From: Verrucomicrobiota bacterium
Lineage (GTDB): Bacteria; Verrucomicrobiota; Verrucomicrobiia; Limisphaerales; J093
Assembly: GCA_012517065.1 (NCBI GenBank)
Contig: JAAYVR010000283.1
Span: 1-55,794, forward strand
Direction of reading: 5' to 3'
Length of the DNA: 55,794 nt
The number at the start of each line of letters is the position of its first letter. Positions within the stretch are counted from its first letter, which is position 1. The translations under genes and the position numbers were made by a program. Below the pieces are notes generated by a model. It did no database searches and had not been told where the DNA came from. It saw only the letters and a list, made by a program, of their open reading frames with translations. Of the stretch, positions 24,898 through 33,645 are shown one piece after another.

Positions 24898-25074
24898 GTG
24901 TGCGCGGAGCGGCCGCACTGGCTTACCCACGATTTCATGGAGCGCGTTATCAGCAGCGGCGACCGGCCGGTACACTGAGTCGGAAGGTGCAACGCAACAC
25001 GTCCGACGTACAATGTGCAGATTTCAGCGCCCTAAATTGAAGAGCGTATGGTGAAAAGATGCCGGACTGCTAGA

Positions 25075-25138
25075 CTGGAAATCTCACCGGAATGAAGTTT
25101 TAGGTGCCTTGGTGTGGTCAGGCGGTGAGATTTCCGGG
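25075..25138. repeat. REPIN-like palindrome (type alpha core)
   Basis: CTGGAAATCTCACCGG ... GCGGTGAGATTTCCGG with core AATGAAGTTTTAGGTGCC. A second inverted pair, CCCGCATATTCC (25140-25151) and GGAATATGTGGG (25195-25206), follows before the GH2 stop and may form a 3' stem. Confidence 0.75.
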
Positions 25139-25231
25139 GCCCGCATATTCCTTGATTTCTTGAAGACACCCGTTTCGCAGACTGCTCAGGGTATGGAATA
25201 TGTGGGCTAGCCACCGACGCGGGCCAAGATC

Positions 25232-28159
25232 TCATTCGCTTGGCGCCGCAACGGACCTGACTTGTGAGACAGTTGCCGGAATCTGCGGGGCAAAACGATC
25301 GCTCGCCATGTACTTGAACAGGCTGTACCTGAACTGGCGGGCCACAGGGTTCGTGTCAAGATCGCGTTCGAGGTTGATACTGCAGACGACGATTTTGCCC
25401 CGGCCGACTTTGGCTTCGAACAACAATCCGAGTTTTCGCGCCGTCACCCAATCGTCGATCACCTGCACCGTGGGACGGAGTTCCACCGGCAGTTGGTCGA
25501 GTATCATTGCAGCGGATCGTGTTAGAAGGTACCACCACTGCCAGTTGCTGTGGAATTCGGTTGGGAACTCGGCGAACAACGGATGCTGCGGTTTGCAAAG
25601 TATGCCGAGCGTGTGGGGCGGCTGCCGACCTGTCCACGCAGTGTTCCAAAATATGCTCGAGAATCCCAACTGGACCTTGCCCAATTTTGGGTCGGGGCGG
25701 ACACGCGCAGGTGGCAACAACCAGAGAACGGTGTCGCCGGCTTCCAAGGCCCGGGCAAGCTCGTCGGTCAATTCGTGAGTGACCTTGATCGAGGCGGGTG
25801 GCGTGATGTCCGATTGCGCGGGATACACCCAGATGTCCCAGTCGTTTTCGATTTCCCGCGTAGTTTTCTCGGTGTTTGAGCCGCGTTTGTTGTGAAGGCC
25901 AACCACAAGTTTGTACCGCGCTGGCGCTGGCACGTTCTGCAGGTCAATGCGGATGTGGCCGAGAGGAATGGCGTTGCCGGTCAGAATGATTTGGTCCGGG
26001 AGTGTGCCTGAGCGGGCGATCGAACCGTCTTGGTGGACGAATTGCCAGCGGACTTCGGCGCCGTGGATTGGGACTGGCCCGAAATTCGCAGCTTCGATGT
26101 CAGCTTCGAGCGCTTCATTCTGCGTAAAGACGCGTTTGTCCATGCGCGCGAGGATGACAGTGGGTCCGCAGAACCTGCTGAATTCGCGCGCCGTGATGTA
26201 ACCTTTCTCGTCCCAGAACGGGTCAAGGACGCCCACGAGGGCTGTGCCTTGTCCGGGGAAATCATGCAGGTCGAGCAATTGGAACCCGCCCATGCCGGGC
26301 GTACGCAATGCGGATTCGATGTCTTCCTTGTAACAGAGGGCCTGAAGTTTGCCGGATGCGAGGAGGAAATCGCGGGCTTGGTCGAGCATACCGTGTTCGA
26401 CCAACCTGTCGCGGAAAATCTCGAAATTACGCGGTTTGAGGTAGCCCGTGTACTTGGGCATTTCACCGAAGTTTGGATATACGCACCATTGCCCAATTTC
26501 ATGGCTGATGACCGGCACTTTCCGCGCTGCGACGTAGGCGCGGTAATCGGTCCGGGTTTCGGGCGGCAGTGCGTTTATGCGGCTTTTAAGTCCAGCGCCC
26601 CATGCCTGAATGCGCGGATCGGGCGTGACGTGGAATTGGTCTTCTGGAAGCTGGGGCCAACCAGCGCCGCCGCTGTAGAGCCGGCGCGGATCAAGCTTCT
26701 TGTAGTGAGCGACCCATTTTTTCAAATACGCTTCGTGTTGTCTGCCGCCGGGCTCATTACCGTAAAGCATGAACACAAAAGACGGGTGATTGCCGTACGC
26801 GCGCAAAATGCGATCGGCCTCATCGTAGAGCCATTGGTCAACAGGTTTGCCGTCGCCAAGCGAAGTTGATTGGTTTGCCCATGAAGCGCATTCGACGTGC
26901 AAGTACATCCCGAGCTCGTCTGCCGCGTCAAACGCCGCTTCGGGCGGGCACCACGAATGAAACCTGAGATTGTTCAACCCGTGCGCTTTTGCGATCCCTA
27001 TGAGCCGGCGCCATTCACCAATCTCAGTTGGTGGATGGCCGGTCTTTGGGAAGATGCAGCACTCGAGTGTTCCGCGCACAAATGTCTTGTGCCCGTTGAC
27101 AATGAACTGGGTGCCATCCGTGGCGATGTCGCGGAACCCGAACGTGTCTTTGGCGATGTGGGATTGTCGTTCCGGCTCGGAACGGAGCTCGGTGGTCACC
27201 TCGTAAAGCGCCTGATTGAACTCGCTCCAGCGCTGGGCAGGCCGCTCCAGTCGCAGAACGACGATGTTCGTCTGACGCAGAATGAGATTTGTTTCGGCAA
27301 TTCGAGTTGCGCCAGGGCAGTCGAAAGCAGTTCTTACCCGCCCCAGCCTGGCGCCGGATCGCTTTTCGCGCACTTCTGTGGCCAGTGTGCCTGTGACCTT
27401 GTGGGGCGCTTTGCTGTGAATGCAAACCTCGACCCGGACGGTGTTGTCGCCTTCGGTGAAAATCCTCTGGTGATCAATCCAGACGTTTGGCCTTGGTTCG
27501 AGTCGGATTTGTCCCACGATGCCGTTCCAGTTGCCCTGTGTGTGATCAGAAACGCTATGGGAATTACGGCCAACATCGATAACAAGCCTGTTGTCCACGC
27601 GCACCGTAAGTGTGTGGCGGCCCGGCATCAGCAGGCCGAGGTCATATTCGTGCGGGGTGGAAAGACTGAGGTTTGAACCCTTTGGTTCGCCGTCCACCCA
27701 CACACGGGTTTCCCAATGTGGACGTTCAAGGACGAGGAAGACCGAGTAGCGCGCCCATCCCTCTGGCACGATGATGTCCTTCTGATACCACGCTGGTCCG
27801 GCATAGTATTTCTCGGGTTGAAGCCAGAAGGGGACTTTGACGGTGGGCGGGTGCCGGTATCTCTCATACTCTGGCGCATCGAACCAAGAGCGATCCACGA
27901 TGTCACCTGTCCACGGTGTGTTCGTGGAAATCTCGTCGCCGATGCCCTGTTCCGGGAGGGAACCCGGGAGACGTATTCGGTCTGTGAAAGTTTGCTGATA
28001 CCATCGTTCGTTGAGCCCGAGGTCCTGCGGGTCCAATTTGAACTTCCAAGTCCCGTCCAGGGAGAAGCCTGGTGGTGCTGCGAGGCACAGCGCCGAACAG
28101 GCTGCGGAAGTCGAAATGGAGAGAATCCAGTGCCGGAACGTTCGCACTCTTGAAATCAT
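25232..28159 (-). CDS. Secreted glycoside hydrolase family 2 protein (beta-galactosidase/glucuronidase-like)
   Basis: 975 residues with an N-terminal signal-like segment (ILSISTSAACSALCLAAP). Domains: sugar-binding jelly roll (about 32-220, ending YDLGLLMPGRHTLTVRVDNR ... GNWNGIVGQIRLEP), immunoglobulin-like domain (to about 335), and the TIM barrel with NLRFHSWCPPEAAFDAADELGMYLHVE. The acid/base Glu lies in LYGNEPGG (E469) and the likely nucleophile in VPVISHEIGQW (E554). After the barrel come about 300 further beta-rich residues, longer than classical GH2. It probably removes beta-linked sugars from plant or algal polysaccharides outside the cytoplasm. The exact specificity is open. Confidence 0.88.
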   Translation of the reverse strand: MISRVRTFRHWILSISTSAACSALCLAAPPGFSLDGTWKFKLDPQDLGLNERWYQQTFTDRIRLPGSLPEQGIGDEISTNTPWTGDIVDRSWFDAPEYERYRHPPTVKVPFWLQPEKYYAGPAWYQKDIIVPEGWARYSVFLVLERPHWETRVWVDGEPKGSNLSLSTPHEYDLGLLMPGRHTLTVRVDNRLVIDVGRNSHSVSDHTQGNWNGIVGQIRLEPRPNVWIDHQRIFTEGDNTVRVEVCIHSKAPHKVTGTLATEVREKRSGARLGRVRTAFDCPGATRIAETNLILRQTNIVVLRLERPAQRWSEFNQALYEVTTELRSEPERQSHIAKDTFGFRDIATDGTQFIVNGHKTFVRGTLECCIFPKTGHPPTEIGEWRRLIGIAKAHGLNNLRFHSWCPPEAAFDAADELGMYLHVECASWANQSTSLGDGKPVDQWLYDEADRILRAYGNHPSFVFMLYGNEPGGRQHEAYLKKWVAHYKKLDPRRLYSGGAGWPQLPEDQFHVTPDPRIQAWGAGLKSRINALPPETRTDYRAYVAARKVPVISHEIGQWCVYPNFGEMPKYTGYLKPRNFEIFRDRLVEHGMLDQARDFLLASGKLQALCYKEDIESALRTPGMGGFQLLDLHDFPGQGTALVGVLDPFWDEKGYITAREFSRFCGPTVILARMDKRVFTQNEALEADIEAANFGPVPIHGAEVRWQFVHQDGSIARSGTLPDQIILTGNAIPLGHIRIDLQNVPAPARYKLVVGLHNKRGSNTEKTTREIENDWDIWVYPAQSDITPPASIKVTHELTDELARALEAGDTVLWLLPPARVRPDPKLGKVQLGFSSIFWNTAWTGRQPPHTLGILCKPQHPLFAEFPTEFHSNWQWWYLLTRSAAMILDQLPVELRPTVQVIDDWVTARKLGLLFEAKVGRGKIVVCSINLERDLDTNPVARQFRYSLFKYMASDRFAPQIPATVSQVRSVAAPSE

Positions 28160-28283
28160 GGGTGAAGGTTAAACCGCAGCCACTCCATTTTCAAACCCAG
28201 ACCAACATCGTGGTGGTTCTGAGAATTGGCTTCGAATTGTTTGCATCCCCCGGGCGCACTGCTATTCTTCCTTATGCTGCTAG

Positions 28284-29111
28284 ATGCAGATACGTATGGA
28301 ACCAGAGTCACAATCGCCCGTGAAACACTTGACCGCCGGGAAACTCGAAGACAAACAAAGCGAGCCTGACCACCGCAAACTGCGGATTGACAAGGTCGGC
28401 GTGCGCGGCTTGCGTTTCCCAATCCAGCTTCGAGACAAAGCGCATTCGGTCCAAAACACAATCGCCACAATAGGGATGTATGTGGACCTGCCAAAGGAGT
28501 TCAAGGGAACCCACATGAGCCGGTTCCTCGAAGTGCTCAATGCCCACGGGAACCTGATCCACGTCGAAAACATCCCCGATATTCTTCGAGCGATGCAACG
28601 CAAGCTGAAGGCCAAGACAGCACACATCGAACTGGAGTTTCCATATTTCCTCGAAAAACGAGCCCCGGCCAGCGGGTTGGTAGGGTTGATGGATTACACA
28701 GCACGGTTCACCGCGACCGCATCCGGGAATGAGATGGACTTTGTTTTGACGGTGATTGCCAATGTTACGACCGTGTGCCCTTGTTCGAAGGCAATCAGCA
28801 GGCACGGCGCCCATAACCAACGCAGCACTGTCACCCTGCAAATCCGGTCAACCAAATCGGTCTGGATCGAAGACGCCATTAGCATCATCGAAGACTCTGC
28901 CAGCGGCGAATTGTTCTCGCTTCTGAAACGCGAGGACGAAAAGTTCGTGACCGAACGCGCGTACGAGAATCCTGTGTTTGTCGAAGACCTGGTTCGGAAC
29001 ATTGCACTCCGACTCAACGCGCACCCGGATGTGACATGGTACAAAGTGGAGGCGGAAAACTTCGAGAGCATACACAATCACAACGCCTACGCTTGCATCG
29101 AAAAAGGTTAG
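28284..29111 (+). CDS. folE2: GTP cyclohydrolase FolE2 (type IB)
   Basis: 275 residues (alternative ATG at 28296). FolE2 signatures: KVGVRGLRFPIQL, TIGMYVDLPKEFKGTHMSRF, VTTVCPCSKAISRHGAHNQRS containing the metal-site Cys, and the C-terminal ESIHNHNAYACI. It converts GTP to dihydroneopterin triphosphate, the first step of folate and queuosine precursor synthesis. Type IB enzymes tolerate metals other than zinc. No Zur-like site was recognised upstream. It is followed by a REPIN-like palindrome. Confidence 0.95.
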   Translation: MQIRMEPESQSPVKHLTAGKLEDKQSEPDHRKLRIDKVGVRGLRFPIQLRDKAHSVQNTIATIGMYVDLPKEFKGTHMSRFLEVLNAHGNLIHVENIPDILRAMQRKLKAKTAHIELEFPYFLEKRAPASGLVGLMDYTARFTATASGNEMDFVLTVIANVTTVCPCSKAISRHGAHNQRSTVTLQIRSTKSVWIEDAISIIEDSASGELFSLLKREDEKFVTERAYENPVFVEDLVRNIALRLNAHPDVTWYKVEAENFESIHNHNAYACIEKG

Positions 29112-29149
29112 CCAGGCCCCTCAGACCCACTGAGCACGCAGCGTCCCAA

Positions 29150-29215
29150 CCCGGAAATCTCGCCGCCTGACCAGACCACGGCACCCGAAAATTCAGTCCG
29201 ATGAGAGTTCAGGCC
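29150..29215. repeat. REPIN-like palindrome (type alpha core), after folE2
   Basis: CCCGGAAATCTCGCCG ... CCGATGAGAGTTC with the CCTGACCAGACCACGGCACC core, 38 bases past the folE2 stop. Confidence 0.65.
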
Positions 29216-29282
29216 GAGTGGGCTGGATGAACATTGCATCAACCACGAAATACACCAAACACACGAAAACGTTGTTGTGATA

Positions 29283-29550
29283 GTCCGGGCTTTCAGCCCT
29301 TGGATTGTGGAAGGTGATGTCGAGATGGTCCTTGTCGTGGGGCTTCACCTCACGCTGGTATAGACTGCGCCGTTGGCGCTTCGATGACCGACCAAGACAA
29401 TGCATGGCGGCGTAGTTCAGCGTAGTTGATTGTTTCAGGCATCAACGCCCTTCACTCTGTTGAAGACCGTTGCCTTTTTTGGACCAAGAACTCAAGGGCC
29501 GAAGGCCCGGCCACATACGAGCTTGGCCCAGTGGCGCAGGTGACAGGCAC
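29283..29550 (-). repeat. Long hairpin-rich repeat, copy 3, first part (inverted)
   Basis: The reverse complement of the distal three quarters of the copies at 106-493 and 48724-49150: GGGCTTTCAGCCC, GCGCCGTTGGCGC, GGGCCGAAGGCCC hairpins are visible. The remaining quarter lies beyond sodA at 30521-30630. Bases 29551-29789 hold nothing recognised except the sodA ribosome-binding site. Confidence 0.7.
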
Positions 29551-29789
29551 GCTGTTTGCCCTGCATGGTTTCCTGAGAGGCAGGCTCACGGTCCGTCGCA
29601 AGCCAACGAATCTGGACAGAAGGTGATCATATGGGGCGTTTGCGAACCGCCCCCTGCCTCGAGTGCCGTTTGCGCCATCAAGAACGCGTGCTACTATCCC
29701 CATTGCTGGTGAATGCGCCGTTGAATCAGCGGACAGCACGAGCGCAAACGCAAAAAGAACAGTTAACATACAAACGACAGTAAGAAGGT

Positions 29790-30419
29790 ATGCCACACGA
29801 ACTAGCACCATTGCCGTACGCGAAGGACGCACTCGAACCCTACATCGACGCTGTTACGATGGAAATCCACCATGGCAAGCACCATGGCGCCTATGTTGCC
29901 AATCTCAACAAAGCCATAACTGGACACTCCGCTCTCGAGTCAATGCCAATCGAGCGTTTGCTGGCCAACCTCGGCTCAGTCCCGGATTCCATCCGCACCA
30001 CAGTTCGCAACAACGGTGGTGGCCATTGGAATCATACGTTCTTCTGGCGCATAATGGGCCCCGGTTGCGGTGGCGCGCCAACCGGCCAGCTCGCGGACGC
30101 AATCGCTTCAACCTTTGGCAGCTTTGACGCTTTCAAGGAGAAGTTTGAAGCGGCCGGCCTTGGCCGGTTCGGAAGCGGTTGGGCATGGTTGCTCTTGAAC
30201 CGCGGCAAACTCGAAATCACCTCCACGCCCAATCAGGACAATCCGCTCATGGGCAAGGACATCGCCGGGTGTGAAGGCATACCCATTCTGGGCGTTGATG
30301 TTTGGGAACATGCCTATTATCTGAAATACCAGAACCGCCGCGGCGATTACTTGAAAGCGTGGTGGAACGTTGTGAACTGGAGCGAGGTGGCCAAACGTTA
30401 CGCAGAATCGCTGCGTTAA
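29790..30419 (+). CDS. sodA: Superoxide dismutase, Mn type
   Basis: 209 residues. The four metal ligands are in [13 protein letters not shown] (His), [11 protein letters not shown] (His) and [14 protein letters not shown] (Asp, His). Gly in NNGGGHWNH and Gln in [10 protein letters not shown] correspond to the pair typical of manganese enzymes rather than iron ones. It detoxifies superoxide in the cytoplasm. AAGAAGG lies just before the ATG. The gene and its flanks (about 970 bp) sit between the two parts of an inverted long repeat, and a REPIN-like palindrome starts 1 base after its stop. Confidence 0.96.
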   Translation: MPHELAPLPYAKDALEPYIDAVTMEIHHGKHHGAYVANLNKAITGHSALESMPIERLLANLGSVPDSIRTTVRNNGGGHWNHTFFWRIMGPGCGGAPTGQLADAIASTFGSFDAFKEKFEAAGLGRFGSGWAWLLLNRGKLEITSTPNQDNPLMGKDIAGCEGIPILGVDVWEHAYYLKYQNRRGDYLKAWWNVVNWSEVAKRYAESLR

Positions 30420-30486
30420 CCCGGAAATCTCACGAGCCAGACACCCCGCAAACGCCCATGCCATAACCCCTGTGGAGTTTCCGGGG
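30420..30486. repeat. REPIN-like palindrome (type beta core), after sodA
   Basis: CCCGGAAATCTCACGAG ... TGTGGAGTTTCCGGGG, starting at the first base after the sodA stop codon. The core carries AACGCCCATGCCATAACC. It may serve as the mRNA 3' hairpin. Confidence 0.7.
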
Positions 30487-30520
30487 CGCCATGTGTAACC
30501 TCAGCAGACATTGCAACTGT

Positions 30521-30630
30521 TTGAGAACGTTGAACGTCCAACGCTCAACGTGCAACGTTCAGAGGTATTACTGCTCGATGAATGCTCGTTTCAAAGCCGC
30601 CTAAAGGCGGAACACCTCTAACGGCCGCGG
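30521..30630 (-). repeat. Long hairpin-rich repeat, copy 3, second part with heptad array
   Basis: The reverse complement of the first quarter of the repeat: heptads GAACGTT GAACGTC CAACGCT CAACGTG CAACGTT (30525-30560), the GAGGTATTACTGCTCGAT segment, the CCGCCTAAAGGCGG hairpin, and the ACGGCCGCGG edge. Confidence 0.7.
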
Positions 30631-30639
30631 GCGCATTGG

Positions 30640-30841
30640 GCGTTGGTAGGCGCGAAGCGTTTGGAGTGCGGCAGCTTGCTGCCGCTTTGTTTTCATGCCC
30701 AAACAACGTGTCTGTCCCCATATCGGCATTCGGGGGGTCCTCCGCAGACTTCGGCAACCGCCGGCTAGAACAAGGGACAATCTGCTCGCCACGCTACGAT
30801 CCGGGGGGAACACACAAACAACGAGCCTGTCCCTTTATTTG
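30640..30841 (+). repeat. Composite GTGTCTGTCCCC element, copy 6
   Basis: Begins in GCGTTGGTAGGCGCGAAGCG, contains GCGGCAGC-TT-GCTGCCGC, AACAACGTGTCTGTCCCC and the AACAACGAGCCTGTCCCTT end. Confidence 0.75.
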
Positions 30842-30848
30842 ACTCACG

Positions 30849-30968
30849 CCCAAGAACCATGGTGTTCTGACCGCCTAGCTTTCGGCCAGAGAAGAAGATA
30901 CACAGTAATTGACCAAAATCGCAGCCTGAACATCTTCGCGAATATGATTGGCTTTTCAATAGAACAGT
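30849..30968. repeat. 120-bp segment homologous to 15597-15716
   Basis: Follows composite element copy 6 in the same order as at 15.6 kb. It carries several stop codons in all frames. The remaining bases up to the hydrolase start show nothing else. Confidence 0.5.
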
Positions 30969-31209
30969 ATCGAAGCACAGCATGTGATCAGGTGTTCTGT
31001 CAGCGTTGATTGCAAGTGGCCGACGGCTTGAAGTGGGGGTCGGTCAACTGTAGCGTTGACGTTCGTGCGACGCGACTTGCTAATGAGTCCGTTGCTGGTG
31101 CACGCGCCGCTTGTCGATGATGCAGAGCTTCCGATGCAGCTACGCGGACGATTTGCGCAAGGTATTGAGAATGCCTTGGGTCTGTCGTGCAAACGGCGGA
31201 GGTGTTGGC

Positions 31210-32613
31210 ATGCTGGTGGTTGCAGGTGTATTGCTATGGATTGTTGGCGCGCTTGCTGCAGACGGCGGCGCATTGCCATGGGACATTCAGTCGCTTGAGC
31301 AAACGCCTGACGTTACTTGGGGGACTGTCACGAACGGGGTGCAGCAGGTTTTTTATGGCAGTGTGCCCTACCAAGGCCATCCGACACGGGTGTTTGCTTA
31401 CTACGCCGAGCCAACTAACGTTTCTGCTCCGTTCCCCGCCGTGGTCTTGGTACATGGCGCAGGAAGAGGTGCAAACGCCGACTGGGCATTGTATTGGGCC
31501 GATCGTGGCTATGTGGCGCTTTCGATGGACCTGAATGGGGACGGGCCCGAAGGCAGGCTGCCCGATGGTGGTCCGGCGCTGCTCGATCGGTTCCGCTCGT
31601 TCACTGCGGACACAATTGACCAACAGTGGATGTACCACGCGGTGGCGGCTGTGGTGCGCGGTTGTTCATTGCTCGCGACACGTCCGCGGGTCGATGCGGC
31701 GCGCATCGGTGTTCATGGATTGAGCCTGGGTGGTTGTGTGGCGGCCATTGCAGCGAGCATTGATAATCGGCCGCGGGCCGCGGCTTTGGTCTTCGGCGCC
31801 GGCTATCTTCAAGAAGGCTCTTTTGTGGCGGGCCTGATCCAGTCGCTGGATTGCGAATCTCGTCGGCTTTGGGCGCGTTACTTCGACGCCTCGAGCTATC
31901 TGAGTGGCTCGACTTGCCGCTGGCTCTTCGCCAGTGGAGCTTTGGACCCGTTCTTTCCTCCGACGGGTTTCATCCGATCGGCTGCGCTAGTTCCCGGTGG
32001 CGCGGAACTGTCTGTGCCGCCTTTTCGCTTGCACGGCTATGTCCACGCGATACCTGGCGCCGACACTGAAATCAATCGGTTCATGGATCACTGGCTCAAA
32101 GGGGGGGTGCCTTTGCCCAAGCTGGGCCCAATCGTCCGCCAAGGGACTTCTGTTTCTGCATGGTTCACTTCTCCACTCTCGGTTGAGCAAGCGGCGCTCA
32201 ACTACACAACCAACCTGGGACCGTGGAACCAGCGCACATGGCAAAGTGTCCCCGCTCAGATCGCTGAGGGAAACATTCGCGCCTTCCTGCCGCCAGACCG
32301 TCCGCTCAGTTTTTTCCTGAGCCTTGCCGATTCAGGTGGTGCGGTTGTGACGACGCCGATCGTGGCAGATTGGGGCGAAGAGCAGGAGTTGGTGCTGCGC
32401 ATCACAGCGCATATCTCGCAATCGACGGGCCAACTGGAGATGGAAGGCCCGAAGCCTTGGGGCCACCGCATTGTCCTGTCGAGCACGACGGACCTGTGTC
32501 GATGGTCTGATTGGGGCACGAACGACACCAGCGACACGCGGTTTGGTTTCATCTTGGAAGCGCCCGCGGCGACCGGCGTTACGTTCTATCGTGTCCGCGA
32601 CATCGACTGGTAA
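31210..32613 (+). CDS. Secreted alpha/beta hydrolase (acetyl xylan esterase/dienelactone hydrolase-like)
   Basis: 467 residues from the ATG at 31210. The frame is open to 31111 and another ATG is at 31171. Residues 1-20 (LVVAGVLLWIVGALAADG) are a signal peptide. The esterase core shows the oxyanion strand PFPAVVLVHGAGRG, the nucleophile elbow GVHGLSLGG, a possible acid Asp in ASGALDPFFP and a late His in RLHGYVHAIPGAD. The C-terminal 150 residues are beta-rich, perhaps a carbohydrate-binding or Ig-like domain. Together with the GH2 and GH141-like proteins it suits degradation of acylated polysaccharides. The substrate is not known. Confidence 0.82.
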   Translation: MLVVAGVLLWIVGALAADGGALPWDIQSLEQTPDVTWGTVTNGVQQVFYGSVPYQGHPTRVFAYYAEPTNVSAPFPAVVLVHGAGRGANADWALYWADRGYVALSMDLNGDGPEGRLPDGGPALLDRFRSFTADTIDQQWMYHAVAAVVRGCSLLATRPRVDAARIGVHGLSLGGCVAAIAASIDNRPRAAALVFGAGYLQEGSFVAGLIQSLDCESRRLWARYFDASSYLSGSTCRWLFASGALDPFFPPTGFIRSAALVPGGAELSVPPFRLHGYVHAIPGADTEINRFMDHWLKGGVPLPKLGPIVRQGTSVSAWFTSPLSVEQAALNYTTNLGPWNQRTWQSVPAQIAEGNIRAFLPPDRPLSFFLSLADSGGAVVTTPIVADWGEEQELVLRITAHISQSTGQLEMEGPKPWGHRIVLSSTTDLCRWSDWGTNDTSDTRFGFILEAPAATGVTFYRVRDIDW

Positions 32614-32707
32614 CTCAGCAAGACGTTTCTGAGGTTGCGTGGGCGGTACTGTTTTATTGGTCGATTGATCGCATCAGGAGGGGGACGGGGTGGGACGCAG
32701 CAAAAGC

Positions 32708-32754
32708 GACACAATGACACACACGTGCGCCAAGTATTAGAGACACAGTGACTC
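32708..32754 (+). promoter_or_regulatory. Direct GACAC repeats, candidate activator sites
   Basis: GACAC-AAT-GACAC (32708-32720) and GACAC-AGT-GACTC (32742-32754), 34 bases apart and about 77-123 bases upstream of the sigma54 -24 element, the normal position for enhancer-binding proteins. Confidence 0.4.
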
Positions 32755-32829
32755 ACTTTTTGGCTTTATTAGAGCTGGGTGTAGATTATAAATGCCTGAT
32801 TTACAATGCTTTGTGTTTCATGAGCAGTT

Positions 32830-32845
32830 CGGCATAATTATTGCG
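32830..32845 (+). promoter_or_regulatory. Sigma54 (-24/-12) promoter of hsp20
   Basis: CGGCATAATTATTGCG: invariant GG (32831-32832) and GC (32843-32844) with exactly 10 bases between, plus the consensus CA after GG and TT before GC. Transcription would start near 32856, 124 bases before the hsp20 ATG. The 366-base gap before hsp20 holds this, the direct repeats, and a CTCAGCTCGGGTGAG-type dyad in the leader. Confidence 0.6.
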
Positions 32846-32979
32846 TGTAGATGAGTTGAAATGCGGGTCGGCTCAGCTCGGGTGAGTTGAGCGAGATGTA
32901 CCTGCTCGCCGCAAATGGAGAATGCGGACCCTTTTGCGGCGCCTGAGGTTGAACAAGTCCGCGACTAGGAAGGTCAGAT

Positions 32980-33441
32980 ATGAACGCATTGACTCGTTGG
33001 AATCCATTCAGAGAGATTGAAGAGATGCAGCGGCGGATGGCCTCTCTGTTCGATTGGAATCCTTTCCGTCGCGGCAGCCTTACCACGGAGGACGAGAACA
33101 TAACGGTACCTGAATGGGCACCGTTGGTTGACATCTCCGAAGACGACGCGGAGTACCTGATCAAGGTTGAACTCCCTGAAGTCAAGAAGGAGGATGTCAA
33201 GGTCACTGTGGAAGGTGGCACTCTGACGATCTCTGGTGAACGCAAAGCTGAGAAAGAGGAAAAGGGTCGGAAGTTCCACCGCGTCGAGCGGTACTACGGG
33301 CGGTTTGAGCGCAGCTTCGCTGTGCCTGACAATGCCGACGCGGACAACGTGAAGGCTGAGTTCAAGGACGGCGTGCTGCGGGTGCATCTGCCCAAGAACG
33401 AGAAGGCCCGACCGAAACAAATTGAAGTGAAAGTTTCTTAA
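32980..33441 (+). CDS. Small heat-shock protein, Hsp20/alpha-crystallin family
   Basis: 153 residues. N-terminal RWNPFREIEEMQRRMASLFDW, then the alpha-crystallin domain from about 44 with PLVDISEDDAEYLIKVELPEVKKEDVKV, LTISGERK and the conserved AEFKDGVLRVHLPK, and an ending with the I-x-V motif IEVKV. It binds unfolding proteins without ATP and passes them to ClpB/DnaK systems. AGGAAGG 7 bases upstream fixes the start. It is first in a stress gene run (htrA, clpB and membrane proteases) and is preceded by a sigma54-type promoter. Confidence 0.96.
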   Translation: MNALTRWNPFREIEEMQRRMASLFDWNPFRRGSLTTEDENITVPEWAPLVDISEDDAEYLIKVELPEVKKEDVKVTVEGGTLTISGERKAEKEEKGRKFHRVERYYGRFERSFAVPDNADADNVKAEFKDGVLRVHLPKNEKARPKQIEVKVS

Positions 33442-33458
33442 CAAGGTTAAGGACAGTG

Positions 33459-33490
33459 CCGGGTGGCGAGGTGCGCTCGCCGCCCGGTTT
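33459..33490 (+). terminator. Hairpin after hsp20
   Basis: CCGGGTGGCGAG (33459-33470) pairs with CTCGCCGCCCGG (33476-33487), 12 bp with one G-T, loop of 5, followed by TTT only. It may be a partial terminator or RNA-stabilising stem separating hsp20 from htrA levels. Confidence 0.55.
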
Positions 33491-33645
33491 GGTCTGTACA
33501 AGCGTAAAGGGGGAGGGCTTTGGGTTGCCAATTGCGATTGCAGCGGGTTGCGAGGACGGGTGTGGACATTGCATGAAGTGTCAAGATGGATTCAGAAAGC
33601 AGATTATTGAAGAGAAGCGAACTTGGTTTAACTTGGAACAGTTTT

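Noticed and set aside
24216-25013. Minus-strand 265-codon frame antisense to the dnaN end and repeats
   Set aside because: It overlaps the certain dnaN gene and composite repeat DNA.
29452-29811. Minus-strand frame with a hydrophobic segment overlapping the sodA start
   Set aside because: It begins inside sodA and continues into the repeat. The hydrophobic run is probably chance.
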